This document shows positions 27,643 to 36,725 of a stretch of DNA of 54,188 nucleotides, in pieces. Under the pieces are notes generated by a model, which was given only the letters and a program-made list of their open reading frames with translations, ran no database searches and had not been told where the DNA came from. The position numbers and the translations under genes were made by a program. The first letter of the stretch is position 1; each line of letters begins with the position of its first letter. The DNA comes from Chryseobacterium indologenes (GTDB lineage Bacteria; Bacteroidota; Bacteroidia; Flavobacteriales; Weeksellaceae): assembly GCA_002439165.1 (NCBI GenBank), contig DJTE01000045.1:1-54188 (forward strand). Reading direction: 5' to 3'.

Positions 27643-29358
27643 TTATACAACCGGCAGCCTGAAGAAGAAAGTACTCCCCTGATTCGGAGAACTTTCCACA
27701 CCAATTTCGCCATTTTGTTTCTCAATAAAGTTTTTGGAAATAGCAAGCCCCAACCCTGTTCCATTTTGATGCTCTCCCGGAACCTGGAAATAACGGTCGA
27801 AGATCTGGCGGTGGTATTTTTCATCAATACCGCTTCCCGTATCGGTAATGCTGAACTGAATGAAAGTGTCCCTTTTTTCTACCAGAATCCGAATGGTTTC
27901 ATCCTGGAAGGAATGCTTCACCGCGTTGGTCAGGAAGTTATTCATTACCCATACCGTTTTATCGAAATCGGCCGCAACAGAATCATCATCAGCAATAAGA
28001 TATTCCGTGATTATGGAAATATTTTTCTGCTCTGCCAGTTTTTCAACATTTTTCACCGCGGTCTGTACCATTTCTTTCGGTGAGCACTTCCCGACAGTGA
28101 GGCGGATATTTCCGGTTTCCACCTGTGAAAGATTCAGCAGTTCTCCTGTAATATCCAGCAGGCGCTGTCCGTCTTCGTTAATGCTTTTCAACAGTTCTTT
28201 CTGCTGTTCATTCAGTTCTCCGAATTTCCGGTTGCCGAGCAGCTGAACTCCCATTTTTATGGCTGAAATAGGCGTTTTCAGTTCGTGGGAAATGGTTGCT
28301 ATAAAATTGGTTTTGGCGAAATCAAGTTCTTTAAAAGGGGTAATATTCCGAAGTAAGATTACCTTTCCGATATATTTTTTGTCTTTCTCCCCGGTTTTGG
28401 TAATGTTGATAGGAATAATATCCTGTTCAAAATAATTTTCCTTATTATCCCGGACAATTTTGATAGGTTCGGTTACCGGATGTTCAATATTTTTAAGCAG
28501 TTCACGCATCAGATCGTTATTCACAGCCACTTCATGAGCTGTTTTCCCGATAATTTCCTCTTTATTAAGATTGGTGATTTTCAGTGCTTCATCATTGATC
28601 ATATAGATAAAGTGATTTTCATCCAGCCCGATTACCGCATCATGCATATTATTGACCAAAGTCTCAATCCGTTTTTTATCCATCAGTTGTTTGGAAAGGC
28701 TGCTGCTTTCATATTCCTGAAGCTTTTCGGCCATGATGTTAAAAGATTCCGCAAGACTGCTGAATTCCTCACTTCCCTTAAAATGAACCCTTTCACTGTA
28801 ATTTTTATCTGCAATCTGCCGGATACTGAAGGTCAGCTGGTTAATAGGCTCCGCAATAGTCTGTGGAAGATTAAAAAGCAGGATAAAAGCGATCAGAAAA
28901 CAGACTGTTCCCAGGCTTACGATCCAGAATGTGGCATTTTCAGCGGTAATGATGGCAATATCACTTTTCCGCTCGATACCTTTCATATTCAGGGACATGA
29001 TTTTGGCCAGATCTTCACGGATCAGTTTTTCCTTGCCGGGGGAAGGCTGCTTCAGATAGCTCTGAAAGTGCAGATTAAGATTCTGGGTAGCTTCTTTTTC
29101 GCCAAATTCAGTAAGATTTTTTTCCTGAAGCCTGTTGTTTTTCTGAAAATCGGTTACAGCAACAGCACTGTCTGTACTGATCTTATCTAAGGCCAGCAGC
29201 ATATTTTTGGAAAATTCCAGGCTGTTATAATTGGCAGTAAGGATCTTTTCCGTATCCGATTTCAATTTATTGATATACACGGAACCGATGACTGAAAGCA
29301 GGACAATCAGTAAAAATAAAAGACCTACGCCTAAAGTGAGTTTTGTTTTAAGTTTCAT
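27643..29358 (-). CDS. HAMP-PAS sensor histidine kinase, partner of the KdpD-like sensor
   Basis: 571 residues. Membrane segments at about 8-30 and 147-168 enclose a short periplasmic helical sensor region; HAMP follows at about 169-222, a PAS domain at about 236-340 (VIGLDENHFIYMINDEAL), then HisKA with the phospho-acceptor His at about 358 (ATISHELKTPISA), the N box (NNFLTNAVKHS), and G boxes DTGSGID and GTGLGLAISK. All catalytic elements are intact. It starts 5 bases after the KdpD N-domain gene, which lacks a kinase half, so it is the obvious kinase of a split Kdp sensor. It is of the KinB/VicK type, not a KdpD C-terminus, which would carry four membrane helices. Confidence 0.9.
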   Translation of the reverse strand: MKLKTKLTLGVGLLFLLIVLLSVIGSVYINKLKSDTEKILTANYNSLEFSKNMLLALDKISTDSAVAVTDFQKNNRLQEKNLTEFGEKEATQNLNLHFQSYLKQPSPGKEKLIREDLAKIMSLNMKGIERKSDIAIITAENATFWIVSLGTVCFLIAFILLFNLPQTIAEPINQLTFSIRQIADKNYSERVHFKGSEEFSSLAESFNIMAEKLQEYESSSLSKQLMDKKRIETLVNNMHDAVIGLDENHFIYMINDEALKITNLNKEEIIGKTAHEVAVNNDLMRELLKNIEHPVTEPIKIVRDNKENYFEQDIIPINITKTGEKDKKYIGKVILLRNITPFKELDFAKTNFIATISHELKTPISAIKMGVQLLGNRKFGELNEQQKELLKSINEDGQRLLDITGELLNLSQVETGNIRLTVGKCSPKEMVQTAVKNVEKLAEQKNISIITEYLIADDDSVAADFDKTVWVMNNFLTNAVKHSFQDETIRILVEKRDTFIQFSITDTGSGIDEKYHRQIFDRYFQVPGEHQNGTGLGLAISKNFIEKQNGEIGVESSPNQGSTFFFRLPVV

Positions 29359-29363
29359 TACTT

Positions 29364-30473
29364 CTAAGATAAAATAATAATATCTATCTGTCTTTCATTC
29401 AGCCTGTTCATCAGTGTATAGATCCAGCTGTAACCGGACAGACGCTGCCAGAGGCTTGAATGTGGCTTCCCGATACACACCGTGGTCATATGGTGGGCAA
29501 TGACATATTCTAAAATTCCCTTGTGCACACTGCTTTCTTTTATCCGCACCACTTTTGCGCCCAATTCCTGTGCTAAATTAAAATTATTAATCAAATACCG
29601 CTGCTTGTCGAGGGCAATTTTTTCAGGATTTTCAGAAGGTTTCTGAACGTATAAAACGGTCCACGGACTGTTGTAATAACTCGCCAGACGGGCTGTTTTC
29701 CTGATAATATTTTTTGCAATCTTTTCATTGCTGCTGATACAGGCCAGGAATTTGATAGGCTTAAAATTCTCGGTCTTGATCTCAGTTTCAACTTTCCGTT
29801 CCACATGGGTTGCCACCTCTTTTAAGGCCAGCTCGCGAAGCTGTAAAATATGTCCACTCTGAAAAAAATTGCTGAGTGCCGTCTGAATTTTTTCCTTTTT
29901 ATAGATCTTTCCTTCTTTCAGGCGGGTCAGAAGCTCATCGGCTGTAAGATCTATATTCACCACCTCATCGGCAAGAGCCAGGATCTTATCAGGAACTCGT
30001 TCTGCTACTTCTATGCCCGTGATCTTCTTTACTTCTTCATTCAGACTTTCAATATGCTGAATATTCATCGCACTGATGACATTGATTCCGTTATCAAGGA
30101 TTTCCAGTACATCCTGCCACCTTTTTTTATTTTTGGAACCTTCCACATTGGTATGCGCCAGCTCGTCCACCAGAACCACTTCCGGATGTTCATTGATAAT
30201 AGTCTGAAGATCCATTTCCTCCAGGTTTTTACCTTTATAAAAAACCGACCTTCTCGCAATCTCGGGGATTCCTTCGGTAAGCGCTGCCGTCTCTTCCCGG
30301 CCGTGGGTTTCGATATACCCTATTTTTACATCAATGCCGTTTCTCAGCAGGGCGTGCGCCTCCTGAAGCATCCGGAAAGTCTTTCCTACGCCCGCACTCA
30401 TCCCGATGTAAATCTTAAATTTTCCTTTCCGGGATTTCCGGATCAGTTCTAAAAAATGTTTGGCTGATGACAT
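29364..30473 (-). CDS. Stand-alone KdpD sensor domain plus Usp domain (no kinase)
   Basis: 369 residues equal to the cytoplasmic N-terminal third of KdpD. Walker A GMSAGVGKTFRML (about 23-35), the KdpD signature IGYIETHGR and VDELAHTNVEGSKNKKRWQDV are all present; the Usp-like domain fills about 235-369 and ends in IDIIILS. In Escherichia coli KdpD these parts sit in front of four membrane helices and a histidine kinase; here the protein stops after Usp. The kinase function is presumably supplied by the next gene, 5 bases downstream. It lies in the kdp gene cluster after the porin, separated by 245 bases. Confidence 0.92.
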   Translation of the reverse strand: MSSAKHFLELIRKSRKGKFKIYIGMSAGVGKTFRMLQEAHALLRNGIDVKIGYIETHGREETAALTEGIPEIARRSVFYKGKNLEEMDLQTIINEHPEVVLVDELAHTNVEGSKNKKRWQDVLEILDNGINVISAMNIQHIESLNEEVKKITGIEVAERVPDKILALADEVVNIDLTADELLTRLKEGKIYKKEKIQTALSNFFQSGHILQLRELALKEVATHVERKVETEIKTENFKPIKFLACISSNEKIAKNIIRKTARLASYYNSPWTVLYVQKPSENPEKIALDKQRYLINNFNLAQELGAKVVRIKESSVHKGILEYVIAHHMTTVCIGKPHSSLWQRLSGYSWIYTLMNRLNERQIDIIILS

Positions 30474-30518
30474 GGGTTCTTTGTTCTATGAATTTAAAAT
30501 GGTTGTGGTTTATTTTTA

Positions 30519-30639
30519 AACGGGTTGAAGCCCGTTGCAATTGAATATCGATGTCTGATCTGTTCTTCATTTGAAGTTAAAGAGATTTTATTAAATCTGG
30601 TTAAGAACGTCTTTTTATTTCAACGGGCTGAAGCCCGTT
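30519..30639. repeat. Two copies of an AACGGG-tgaag-CCCGTT hairpin
   Basis: AACGGG/CCCGTT at 30519-30536 and AACGGGC/GCCCGTT at 30622-30639, both with TGAAG-type loops, lie in the 245-base gap between the porin and the kdpD-like gene. Neither is followed by a strong T tract on the minus strand. They may weaken read-through from the porin, or be REP-like dispersed hairpins. Confidence 0.6.
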
Positions 30640-30718
30640 TTTATTAGATTATTAACGACAGCGGGCCTCATCCGGGGTTTATGTTTTTATGCTCTTTCTG
30701 ATTATCTTTCTTTTTTTA

Positions 30719-31804
30719 TTAAAACCAGGCTGCAAGGCTTGTTGTGATAAAGAAATTGCCCTGTTTCATCTGATCATTCTTTGCAAAAATGGCATCTTTA
30801 GAGGTAAAACCTCTGGCTTCTGTACGGAACACTACATTTTTCAGAATCGCATAATCCATATTCAGGGAATAGCCGAACGTCTGGAAACCATTGGGGGTAT
30901 TTGTACTGATGATTACTCCATTTTTATCGTTGTAATACTCCAGCCTTCCTGCCAGCGCCCATTTAGAATCCAATTGGTATTTCATCAGGACATTGGGAGT
31001 ATACCAGATGTTGTAGCTGCTGCTTCCTTTTGTTTTCTGTTCAGCCCCAATATCAAACCCCAGAACCGCTGAAAATTGATCTGTCAATTGGAAACTTCCG
31101 TACAGATCATGAAAATAACGTATTCTTTTTTCCTCCTTTGCTTTATCATTTCCGATGAATGAGCTGCTGTTCAGTGTAATCTTATCATTCGGTTTATAAA
31201 TCACCTGATGTCCGAAAGAAAGGCTCTGATTTCCTTCAGCTTTGGCAATTCTCTGCCATCCGTTCAGGACAAGTCCGCTCAGGAACCATTTTCCATTGTC
31301 GGAAGTATAGGAAATTTTAGCACCCGTCTCAAAATAGGGAGAATTTTCAGCGGCAAAACTTCTGGTCAGATTGATGTTATCTTTTCCAATTGCACTCTCC
31401 CACCCGATATGAGAAGGCATAATTCCGGCATCCACCCAAAGGTTTTTAGTTTGAGAAATTTTAATTCCCACATTGGCTTCATTCACATAACGCAGGGCAT
31501 CCTGTTCAGCCGCCATATTATCCTGGGTATAGGTTCCGGCCATCAGGGCCACATTGGCGCGGAGATTTTCACTCTGATAATTCGCCTTTACCAGTGCCAA
31601 ATTAAGATTCACTTCATTGTGCCTGTTATAGGAATACAGGAAATTCTGTCTCAGATGACTTGCAGGTTCATTAAAATCATAGGCATAAAAAAGTTCCGCA
31701 TAGGCAGAAAATGTTACTTTATTTCCTGTTTTTAATGAATCTGAAGCTTGTGCTTTCGGGAAGAAAACTCCGGCTAAAATTCCGGCAACGATATATCTTT
31801 TCAT
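30719..31804 (-). CDS. Outer-membrane beta-barrel porin (OmpL-like) in the kdp operon
   Basis: About 361 residues with a signal peptide ending PKAQA. The mature sequence is an alternating amphipathic beta-barrel closing in TTSLAAWF, with a terminal Phe as usual for outer-membrane barrels. Segments such as VTFSAYAELFYAYDFNEP and WVDAGIMPSHIGWESA are typical of the OmpL-like porin-2 family of Bacteroidota. Start could be ATG 31810 or 31804; I prefer the latter. It starts 12 bases after kdpC, so it is a structural member of the operon and probably gives K+ a path across the outer membrane. That role is inferred from position. Confidence 0.82.
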   Translation of the reverse strand: MKRYIVAGILAGVFFPKAQASDSLKTGNKVTFSAYAELFYAYDFNEPASHLRQNFLYSYNRHNEVNLNLALVKANYQSENLRANVALMAGTYTQDNMAAEQDALRYVNEANVGIKISQTKNLWVDAGIMPSHIGWESAIGKDNINLTRSFAAENSPYFETGAKISYTSDNGKWFLSGLVLNGWQRIAKAEGNQSLSFGHQVIYKPNDKITLNSSSFIGNDKAKEEKRIRYFHDLYGSFQLTDQFSAVLGFDIGAEQKTKGSSSYNIWYTPNVLMKYQLDSKWALAGRLEYYNDKNGVIISTNTPNGFQTFGYSLNMDYAILKNVVFRTEARGFTSKDAIFAKNDQMKQGNFFITTSLAAWF

Positions 31805-31816
31805 AAACATTTCACA

Positions 31817-32374
31817 TTATTTTAACTGATCTAAAGCGATATTAAGCTTCAGCACATTTACTTTTGCAGGTCCCAAAAGACCCAGCCACGGTTTTTCAGT
31901 CTGATTTTTAATTAGTTGATTCACTTCTTCTTCAGAAAGATTTCTTTCCTTAGCAATTCTTTTAGCCTGATACACAGCTCCGTTGGGAGAAATATCAGGA
32001 TCCAGTCCGCTTCCGCTTGCCGTTACCAGTTCCACAGGGACCTCGGTTTTTTCCATTCCCGGATTCTGCATTTTCAAAGTATCTATTCTTTTCTGTACGG
32101 TTTCCAGATATTCTTCATTACTGGGTCCTTTATTGCTTCCTCCACTTCCCGCAGCATTATAATCCACTGCTGAAGGACGGCCGTGAAAATATTTCCCGGA
32201 ACTGAAATTCTGACCGATATTCACATAATATTTCTGTCCGTTGTGCGTAATAATTTCCGCGTTTCCTTTGGTAGGAAGTATTTTTGAACCTCCATATACC
32301 AGGAGCAGATAAATTCCTATAACCGCCAGCATCACCAGAGTCAGTCTGAATGCTGATACCATATGATTTTTCAT
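31817..32374 (-). CDS. kdpC: Potassium-transporting ATPase subunit C
   Basis: 185 residues with one N-terminal membrane helix (LTLVMLAVIGIYLLLVYGG) and the KdpC core: GQNFSSGKYFHGRPSA, SGSGLDPDISP, and the terminal NVLKLNIALDQL. KdpC stabilises the KdpFABC complex and raises ATP affinity. It lies 12 bases after kdpB and 12 bases before the porin. Confidence 0.96.
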   Translation of the reverse strand: MKNHMVSAFRLTLVMLAVIGIYLLLVYGGSKILPTKGNAEIITHNGQKYYVNIGQNFSSGKYFHGRPSAVDYNAAGSGGSNKGPSNEEYLETVQKRIDTLKMQNPGMEKTEVPVELVTASGSGLDPDISPNGAVYQAKRIAKERNLSEEEVNQLIKNQTEKPWLGLLGPAKVNVLKLNIALDQLK

Positions 32375-32386
32375 TTTTTAAAATTT

Positions 32387-34426
32387 TTAATAGAATAAAC
32401 TGATTACAACATCAATCATTTTGATTCCGATAAACGGAACGATAACGCCTCCCAGGCCATAGATCAGAAGGTTTCGTCTGAGCAGCGCACTGGCTCCGAT
32501 TGGTTTATAAGCCACTCCTTTCAAGGCCAGCGGAATCAGAAACGGAATGATCACCGCATTGAAAATGACCGCAGAAAGAATGGCTGTTTCAGGGCTATGA
32601 AGATCCATGATATTCAGTTTCTGAAGTGAAGGGATGAAGGTGATAAAAAGAGCCGGGATAATTGCAAAATATTTGGCTACATCATTGGCAATGCTGAAGG
32701 TTGTCAGCGTTCCGCGGGTCATCAGCAGCTGCTTTCCGATTTCCACTATCTCGATCAGCTTCGTAGGGTCGTTATCAAGATCCACCATATTTCCGGCTTC
32801 TTTTGCCGCCTGGGTTCCGCTGTTCATGGCTACCCCTACATCTGCCTGGGCAAGAGCCGGAGCATCATTGGTTCCGTCTCCCATCATTGCTACCAGCTTT
32901 CCTTCCTGCTGCTCTTTTTTGATGTAATTCATTTTATCTTCCGGTTTAGCTTCGGCAATGAAGTCATCTACTCCCGCTTTTTCAGCAATAAATTTGGCCG
33001 TTAATGGATTATCTCCCGTTACCATTACTGTTTTCACACCCATTTTTCTCAGTCTCTGAAAACGTTCCTGGATTCCGGTTTTAATAATATCCTGAAGTTC
33101 GATCACTCCCCAGACCTTTTCATTAACGATTACGACAAGCGGGGTTCCCCCATTCTCAGAGATTTTAGTTACGGCCTTCTGTGTTTCTCCGGGGAAGGTA
33201 TTGCCGGCTTTTTCAGTCAGTTTTTTTATCGTATCATAGGCACCTTTCCTGATTCGTGTATCTTCAAAATCGATTCCGGAGGTCCTTGTTTCCGCTGTAA
33301 AATCTATATAGACCGGATTCGGCACAAGCAGATCTTCCGGTTTCAGCTGGCTTAATTCTATAATGGATTTTCCTTCCGGGGTTTCATCGGCTACCGAGCT
33401 TAATGCAGAAGCTTTAATAAAATCTTCAGTCTTTATTCCGTCTGCAGGATGAAATTGAGTTGCTTTACGGTTTCCGATGGTAATGGTTCCTGTTTTATCC
33501 AGAAGCAGAACATCAATATCTCCGGCTGTTTCTACTGCCTTTCCGCTTTTCGTAATAACGTTGGCTCTTAATGCGCGGTCCATTCCCGCGATTCCGATTG
33601 CAGAAAGCAGACCTCCGATTGTTGTCGGAATGAGACAAACGAAAAGTGAAATAAATGCCGCAATCGTAATCGGTGTCTGCGCGTAGTCTGCAAAAGGTTT
33701 TAAAGTGAGTGTAACGATAATAAAGGTCAGGGTAAATCCTGCCAGAAGTATGGTTAATGCGATTTCGTTAGGTGTTTTCTGTCTTGAAGCTCCTTCTACC
33801 AGGGCAATCATTTTATCCAGGAAAGATTCTCCGGGTTTGGTGGTTACTTTCACCTTGATTCTGTCTGACAGTACTTTTGTACCTCCGGTTACCGAACTTT
33901 TATCTCCTCCGGCTTCACGGATCACAGGAGCACTTTCCCCTGTGATGGCAGACTCATCAATAGTAGCCAGACCTTCTATAATTTCTCCGTCCATCGGGAT
34001 CTGATCTCCGGCTTCGCAAAGGAAAATATCCCCTAATTTCATTTCGGCAGACATCTTTAAAGCGGTTTCTACCTGAAATCCCGGTTTATTGCCGATCACC
34101 AGTTTAGCAGGAGTTTCTTCGCGGGTTTTTCTAAGGGTATCCGCTTGTGCCTTTCCTCTCGCTTCTGCAATTGCTTCCGCAAAATTGGCAAACAGCACCG
34201 TAAAAAACAAGATGATAAATACCAGGAAATTATAGGAAAAACTGCCCTGTGTTTTATCCCCTGCAAGACTGAACATACTCACGGCAAACATCACAACGGT
34301 TCCTATTTCCACCAGGAACATCACCGGATTTTTAAACATGATTTTAGGGTTCAGTTTGACGAAAGACTGTTTGATGGCTTCGTTCACCAGGTCTTTCTGA
34401 AACAATGTCTGTGATTGATTTTTCAT
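32387..34426 (-). CDS. kdpB: Potassium-transporting P-type ATPase subunit B
   Basis: 679 residues, typical KdpB length. The phosphorylation motif DKTGT places the acceptor Asp at D310; ITGESAPV is the actuator loop, MVTGDNPLTAKFIAEKAG and GDGTNDAPALAQADVGVAM are the P-domain hinge motifs. The opening FANFAEAIAEARGKAQADTLR helix is KdpB-specific. It couples ATP hydrolysis to K+ entry through KdpA. It is separated from kdpA by 146 bases holding a hairpin, and from kdpC by 12. Confidence 0.97.
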   Translation of the reverse strand: MKNQSQTLFQKDLVNEAIKQSFVKLNPKIMFKNPVMFLVEIGTVVMFAVSMFSLAGDKTQGSFSYNFLVFIILFFTVLFANFAEAIAEARGKAQADTLRKTREETPAKLVIGNKPGFQVETALKMSAEMKLGDIFLCEAGDQIPMDGEIIEGLATIDESAITGESAPVIREAGGDKSSVTGGTKVLSDRIKVKVTTKPGESFLDKMIALVEGASRQKTPNEIALTILLAGFTLTFIIVTLTLKPFADYAQTPITIAAFISLFVCLIPTTIGGLLSAIGIAGMDRALRANVITKSGKAVETAGDIDVLLLDKTGTITIGNRKATQFHPADGIKTEDFIKASALSSVADETPEGKSIIELSQLKPEDLLVPNPVYIDFTAETRTSGIDFEDTRIRKGAYDTIKKLTEKAGNTFPGETQKAVTKISENGGTPLVVIVNEKVWGVIELQDIIKTGIQERFQRLRKMGVKTVMVTGDNPLTAKFIAEKAGVDDFIAEAKPEDKMNYIKKEQQEGKLVAMMGDGTNDAPALAQADVGVAMNSGTQAAKEAGNMVDLDNDPTKLIEIVEIGKQLLMTRGTLTTFSIANDVAKYFAIIPALFITFIPSLQKLNIMDLHSPETAILSAVIFNAVIIPFLIPLALKGVAYKPIGASALLRRNLLIYGLGGVIVPFIGIKMIDVVISLFY

Positions 34427-34523
34427 TGTTTTTTATATTTTTTAATTAAGACATCAGAGGATCTCGGAGATTCCTCACTGATCTCTTCTATCTTTCTTAC
34501 TATTTTTAAATGGATTGACAGAC

Positions 34524-34565
34524 AGGCTCAGATCATAAGAATCAAATTTCTCCGTTTCTGAGCCT
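34524..34565 (-). promoter_or_regulatory. Intercistronic hairpin between kdpA and kdpB
   Basis: AGGCTCAGA (34524-34532) pairs perfectly with TCTGAGCCT (34557-34565) around a 24-base loop, starting 8 bases past the kdpA stop on the minus strand. No T tract follows, so an mRNA processing or stability element is more likely than a terminator. A second short dyad, GAGG-ATCT/AGAT-t-CCTC, lies near 34456-34475. Confidence 0.55.
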
Positions 34566-34572
34566 TATCATT

Positions 34573-36267
34573 TTATTTAGTGAAATACTGGATTTGTTCT
34601 GCAATAGGCCCCAGCGTCAGTGCGGGAAAGAAAGACAGTGCTGCAATCAGTAATATAACCGCCAGGGTCATAAAGCCGAAAGTTGCCGTATCCGTTTTCA
34701 ATGTTCCTGAGCTTTCCGGGATGAATTTTTTCTGGGCCAGCAGGCCTGCAATGGCTACCGGGCCTATGATCGGGATAAACCTGGACAGTAACAGAACGAT
34801 TCCTGTTGAGATATTCCACCACGGGGTATTATCTCCCAGCCCTTCAAATCCGGAACCGTTATTGGCCGATGAAGAGGTAAACTCATACAGCATTTCGCTG
34901 AATCCGTGGAAGCCGGGATTATTTAAGGTCTTTGCTCCGAATTCCGGCAGATAAGCTGCCAAAGCTGTACCTGCAAGAATCAGGAAGGGATGGAAAAGGG
35001 CTACGATCATGGCGATCTTCATTTCTTTAGCCTCAATTTTTTTACCCATAAATTCCGGAGTACGGCCTACCATCAGTCCGCTGATGAATACGGCAAGAAT
35101 GATGAAGATAAAATAATTCAGAATTCCTACACCGCATCCTCCGTAAAAGCAGTTGATCATCATGGCCAGCAGTTCATTCATCCCGGAAAGCGGCATCGTA
35201 CTGTCGTGCATGGCATTTACCGAACCTGTTGAAATGACAGTGGTTGCGATGCTCCAATATCCTGATGCGGCACTTCCGAATCGGATTTCCTTACCTTCCA
35301 TCGCTCCCAGGCTGCTGTCGGCACCCATTTGTGTGATCAGGGGATTTCCATTGGTTTCATTGATGATATTCGGAACGGCGAGGGCCAGAAAACCGACTGT
35401 CATCACGGTAAAAATTACCCATGAAAGTTTTCTTTTATTCAGGTAAAATCCTAAAGCAAAGACCAGCGCAAAAGGAATGATCATCTGGGTGATCATTTCG
35501 GTCATATTGGTGATATAATTCGGGTTTTCAAGCGGATGGGCCGAGTTGGCTCCGAAGAATCCGCCTCCATTCGTTCCCAGGTGCTTGATTGCCACGAATG
35601 CCGCAACAGGACCTCTTGAAACATCGGCCTTCTGCCCTTCCAGAGTGATGATATGATCTTTACCCTCAAAAGTCATCGGACTTCCGTTTGCAGAAAGAAT
35701 CAAAGCTACCAGAAGGCTTATAGGAACCAGTATTCTTATGACGGATTTTGTGAAATAATCATAAAAATCCCCCAGTTCTGTCGCTGTTTTTTCTTTAAAA
35801 GCTTTGAAAAGTACAGCCATTGCCGCCATTCCGGTTGCTGCTGTTACAAACTGCAGAAACATCAGATAAAGCTGGCTCAAATAGCTTACTCCTGTTTCTC
35901 CCGAATAATGCTGAAGATTGCAGTTCACCAGGAATGAAATCGCTGTATTAAAAGCCAAATCCGGCGACATATTGGGATTCCCGTCAGGATTTAAAGGAAG
36001 CCGGGATTGGTTGAGCAGGATCAGAAACCCTATGAAAAACCAAACCAGGTTGATCGTCAGCATGGCATACATATTCTGTTTCCAGTTCATCTGACGGGCC
36101 GGATTGATCCCTGATATTTTATAAATTAATTTTTCAACAGGTTCAAAAACAGGATCTAAAAAAGTCTTTCTGTACCCATACACCCTGGCAATATATTTAC
36201 CTAAAAATATTCCGATTGCCAACGTGATTACAAACATGGCAATAATGCCTGAAATTTCTGTATTCAT
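34573..36267 (-). CDS. kdpA: Potassium-transporting ATPase subunit A
   Basis: 564 residues, all membrane helices of the superfamily of K+ transporters. Selectivity-filter-type loops are visible, for example LGTNGGGFFGANSAHP and GYWSIATTVISTGSVNAMHDS, and the late NNGSGFEGLGDNTPWWN. KdpA is the K+-binding, channel-like subunit. It starts 6 bases after the tiny kdpF and is followed by a hairpin before kdpB. Confidence 0.97.
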   Translation of the reverse strand: MNTEISGIIAMFVITLAIGIFLGKYIARVYGYRKTFLDPVFEPVEKLIYKISGINPARQMNWKQNMYAMLTINLVWFFIGFLILLNQSRLPLNPDGNPNMSPDLAFNTAISFLVNCNLQHYSGETGVSYLSQLYLMFLQFVTAATGMAAMAVLFKAFKEKTATELGDFYDYFTKSVIRILVPISLLVALILSANGSPMTFEGKDHIITLEGQKADVSRGPVAAFVAIKHLGTNGGGFFGANSAHPLENPNYITNMTEMITQMIIPFALVFALGFYLNKRKLSWVIFTVMTVGFLALAVPNIINETNGNPLITQMGADSSLGAMEGKEIRFGSAASGYWSIATTVISTGSVNAMHDSTMPLSGMNELLAMMINCFYGGCGVGILNYFIFIILAVFISGLMVGRTPEFMGKKIEAKEMKIAMIVALFHPFLILAGTALAAYLPEFGAKTLNNPGFHGFSEMLYEFTSSSANNGSGFEGLGDNTPWWNISTGIVLLLSRFIPIIGPVAIAGLLAQKKFIPESSGTLKTDTATFGFMTLAVILLIAALSFFPALTLGPIAEQIQYFTK

Positions 36268-36273
36268 GACCTT

Positions 36274-36351
36274 TTAAAATTTTTCTGGTTTCATCAAAAC
36301 ATAGCAGATATACACAAAGGCCAGTATTGAAAGGAAAAATAAACTCCACAT
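36274..36351 (-). CDS. kdpF: Potassium-transporting ATPase subunit F (25 residues)
   Basis: ATG at 36351 and TAA at 36274 enclose 25 codons reading MWSLFFLSILAFVYICYVLM followed by KPEKF. A single membrane helix ending in the (L/M)KPEKF motif immediately before kdpA is the hallmark of KdpF, the lipid-like stabilising subunit. It lies 4 bases after the small upstream membrane-protein gene and 6 before kdpA. Confidence 0.9.
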   Translation of the reverse strand: MWSLFFLSILAFVYICYVLMKPEKF

Positions 36352-36355
36352 AGCT

Positions 36356-36562
36356 TTATATTCTATCAAAAAATTCAACGGATTTATATAAAAGCCAAAA
36401 CATGACTGCGCACAGCAGTACCAAACCTGAAAGCATCATATTTTTATCATTAGGATTAAAAGAGTGAGTACTACATACGAGACCATCAGCAGGCTTAAGA
36501 AAGCATGCTCCCGTTTTTTGAACGTTTTTCCTGAAATTGTCATTTTTAAATATTTTATTCAT
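36356..36562 (-). CDS. Small membrane protein at the head of the kdp operon
   Basis: 68 residues from ATG 36562 (MNKIFKNDNFRKN), with a polar N-terminus containing three Cys (ACFLKPADGLVCSTHS) and one C-terminal membrane helix (MLSGLVLLCAVMFWLLY). It ends 4 bases before kdpF, so it is probably the first kdp gene. I do not recognise the family. A longer frame to 36661 is open but its extra residues look like translated AT-rich leader. It is either a real regulator/assembly factor or a conserved leader; position and helix favour a gene. Confidence 0.55.
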   Translation of the reverse strand: MNKIFKNDNFRKNVQKTGACFLKPADGLVCSTHSFNPNDKNMMLSGLVLLCAVMFWLLYKSVEFFDRI

Positions 36563-36656
36563 ATTCCATATGCCAAAAGCAAGTCCAATTTCAGAAAAAA
36601 GAACACAAAACATTATATACCAGTACATTACAAACAAACACATGATTATACAGAAA

Positions 36657-36682
36657 CACAAAAGCCTATCAAAATGATAGGC
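36657..36682 (-). terminator. Terminator of the NtrC-type regulator gene
   Basis: On the minus strand GCCTATCA (36682-36675) pairs perfectly with TGATAGGC (36671-36664) around a 3-base loop, followed by TTTTGTG. It separates the regulator gene from the kdp operon, which must therefore have its own promoter in about 36563-36656. Confidence 0.75.
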
Positions 36683-36725
36683 CCGTTATTGAAATGATAG
36701 GATTTAGCTATTGGCTATTGGCAAA

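Noticed and set aside
36563..36661. Upstream extension of the small membrane protein to the start at 36661
   Set aside because: The extra 33 residues are Cys/Met/Phe-rich with no homology pattern, and the space is needed for the kdp promoter.
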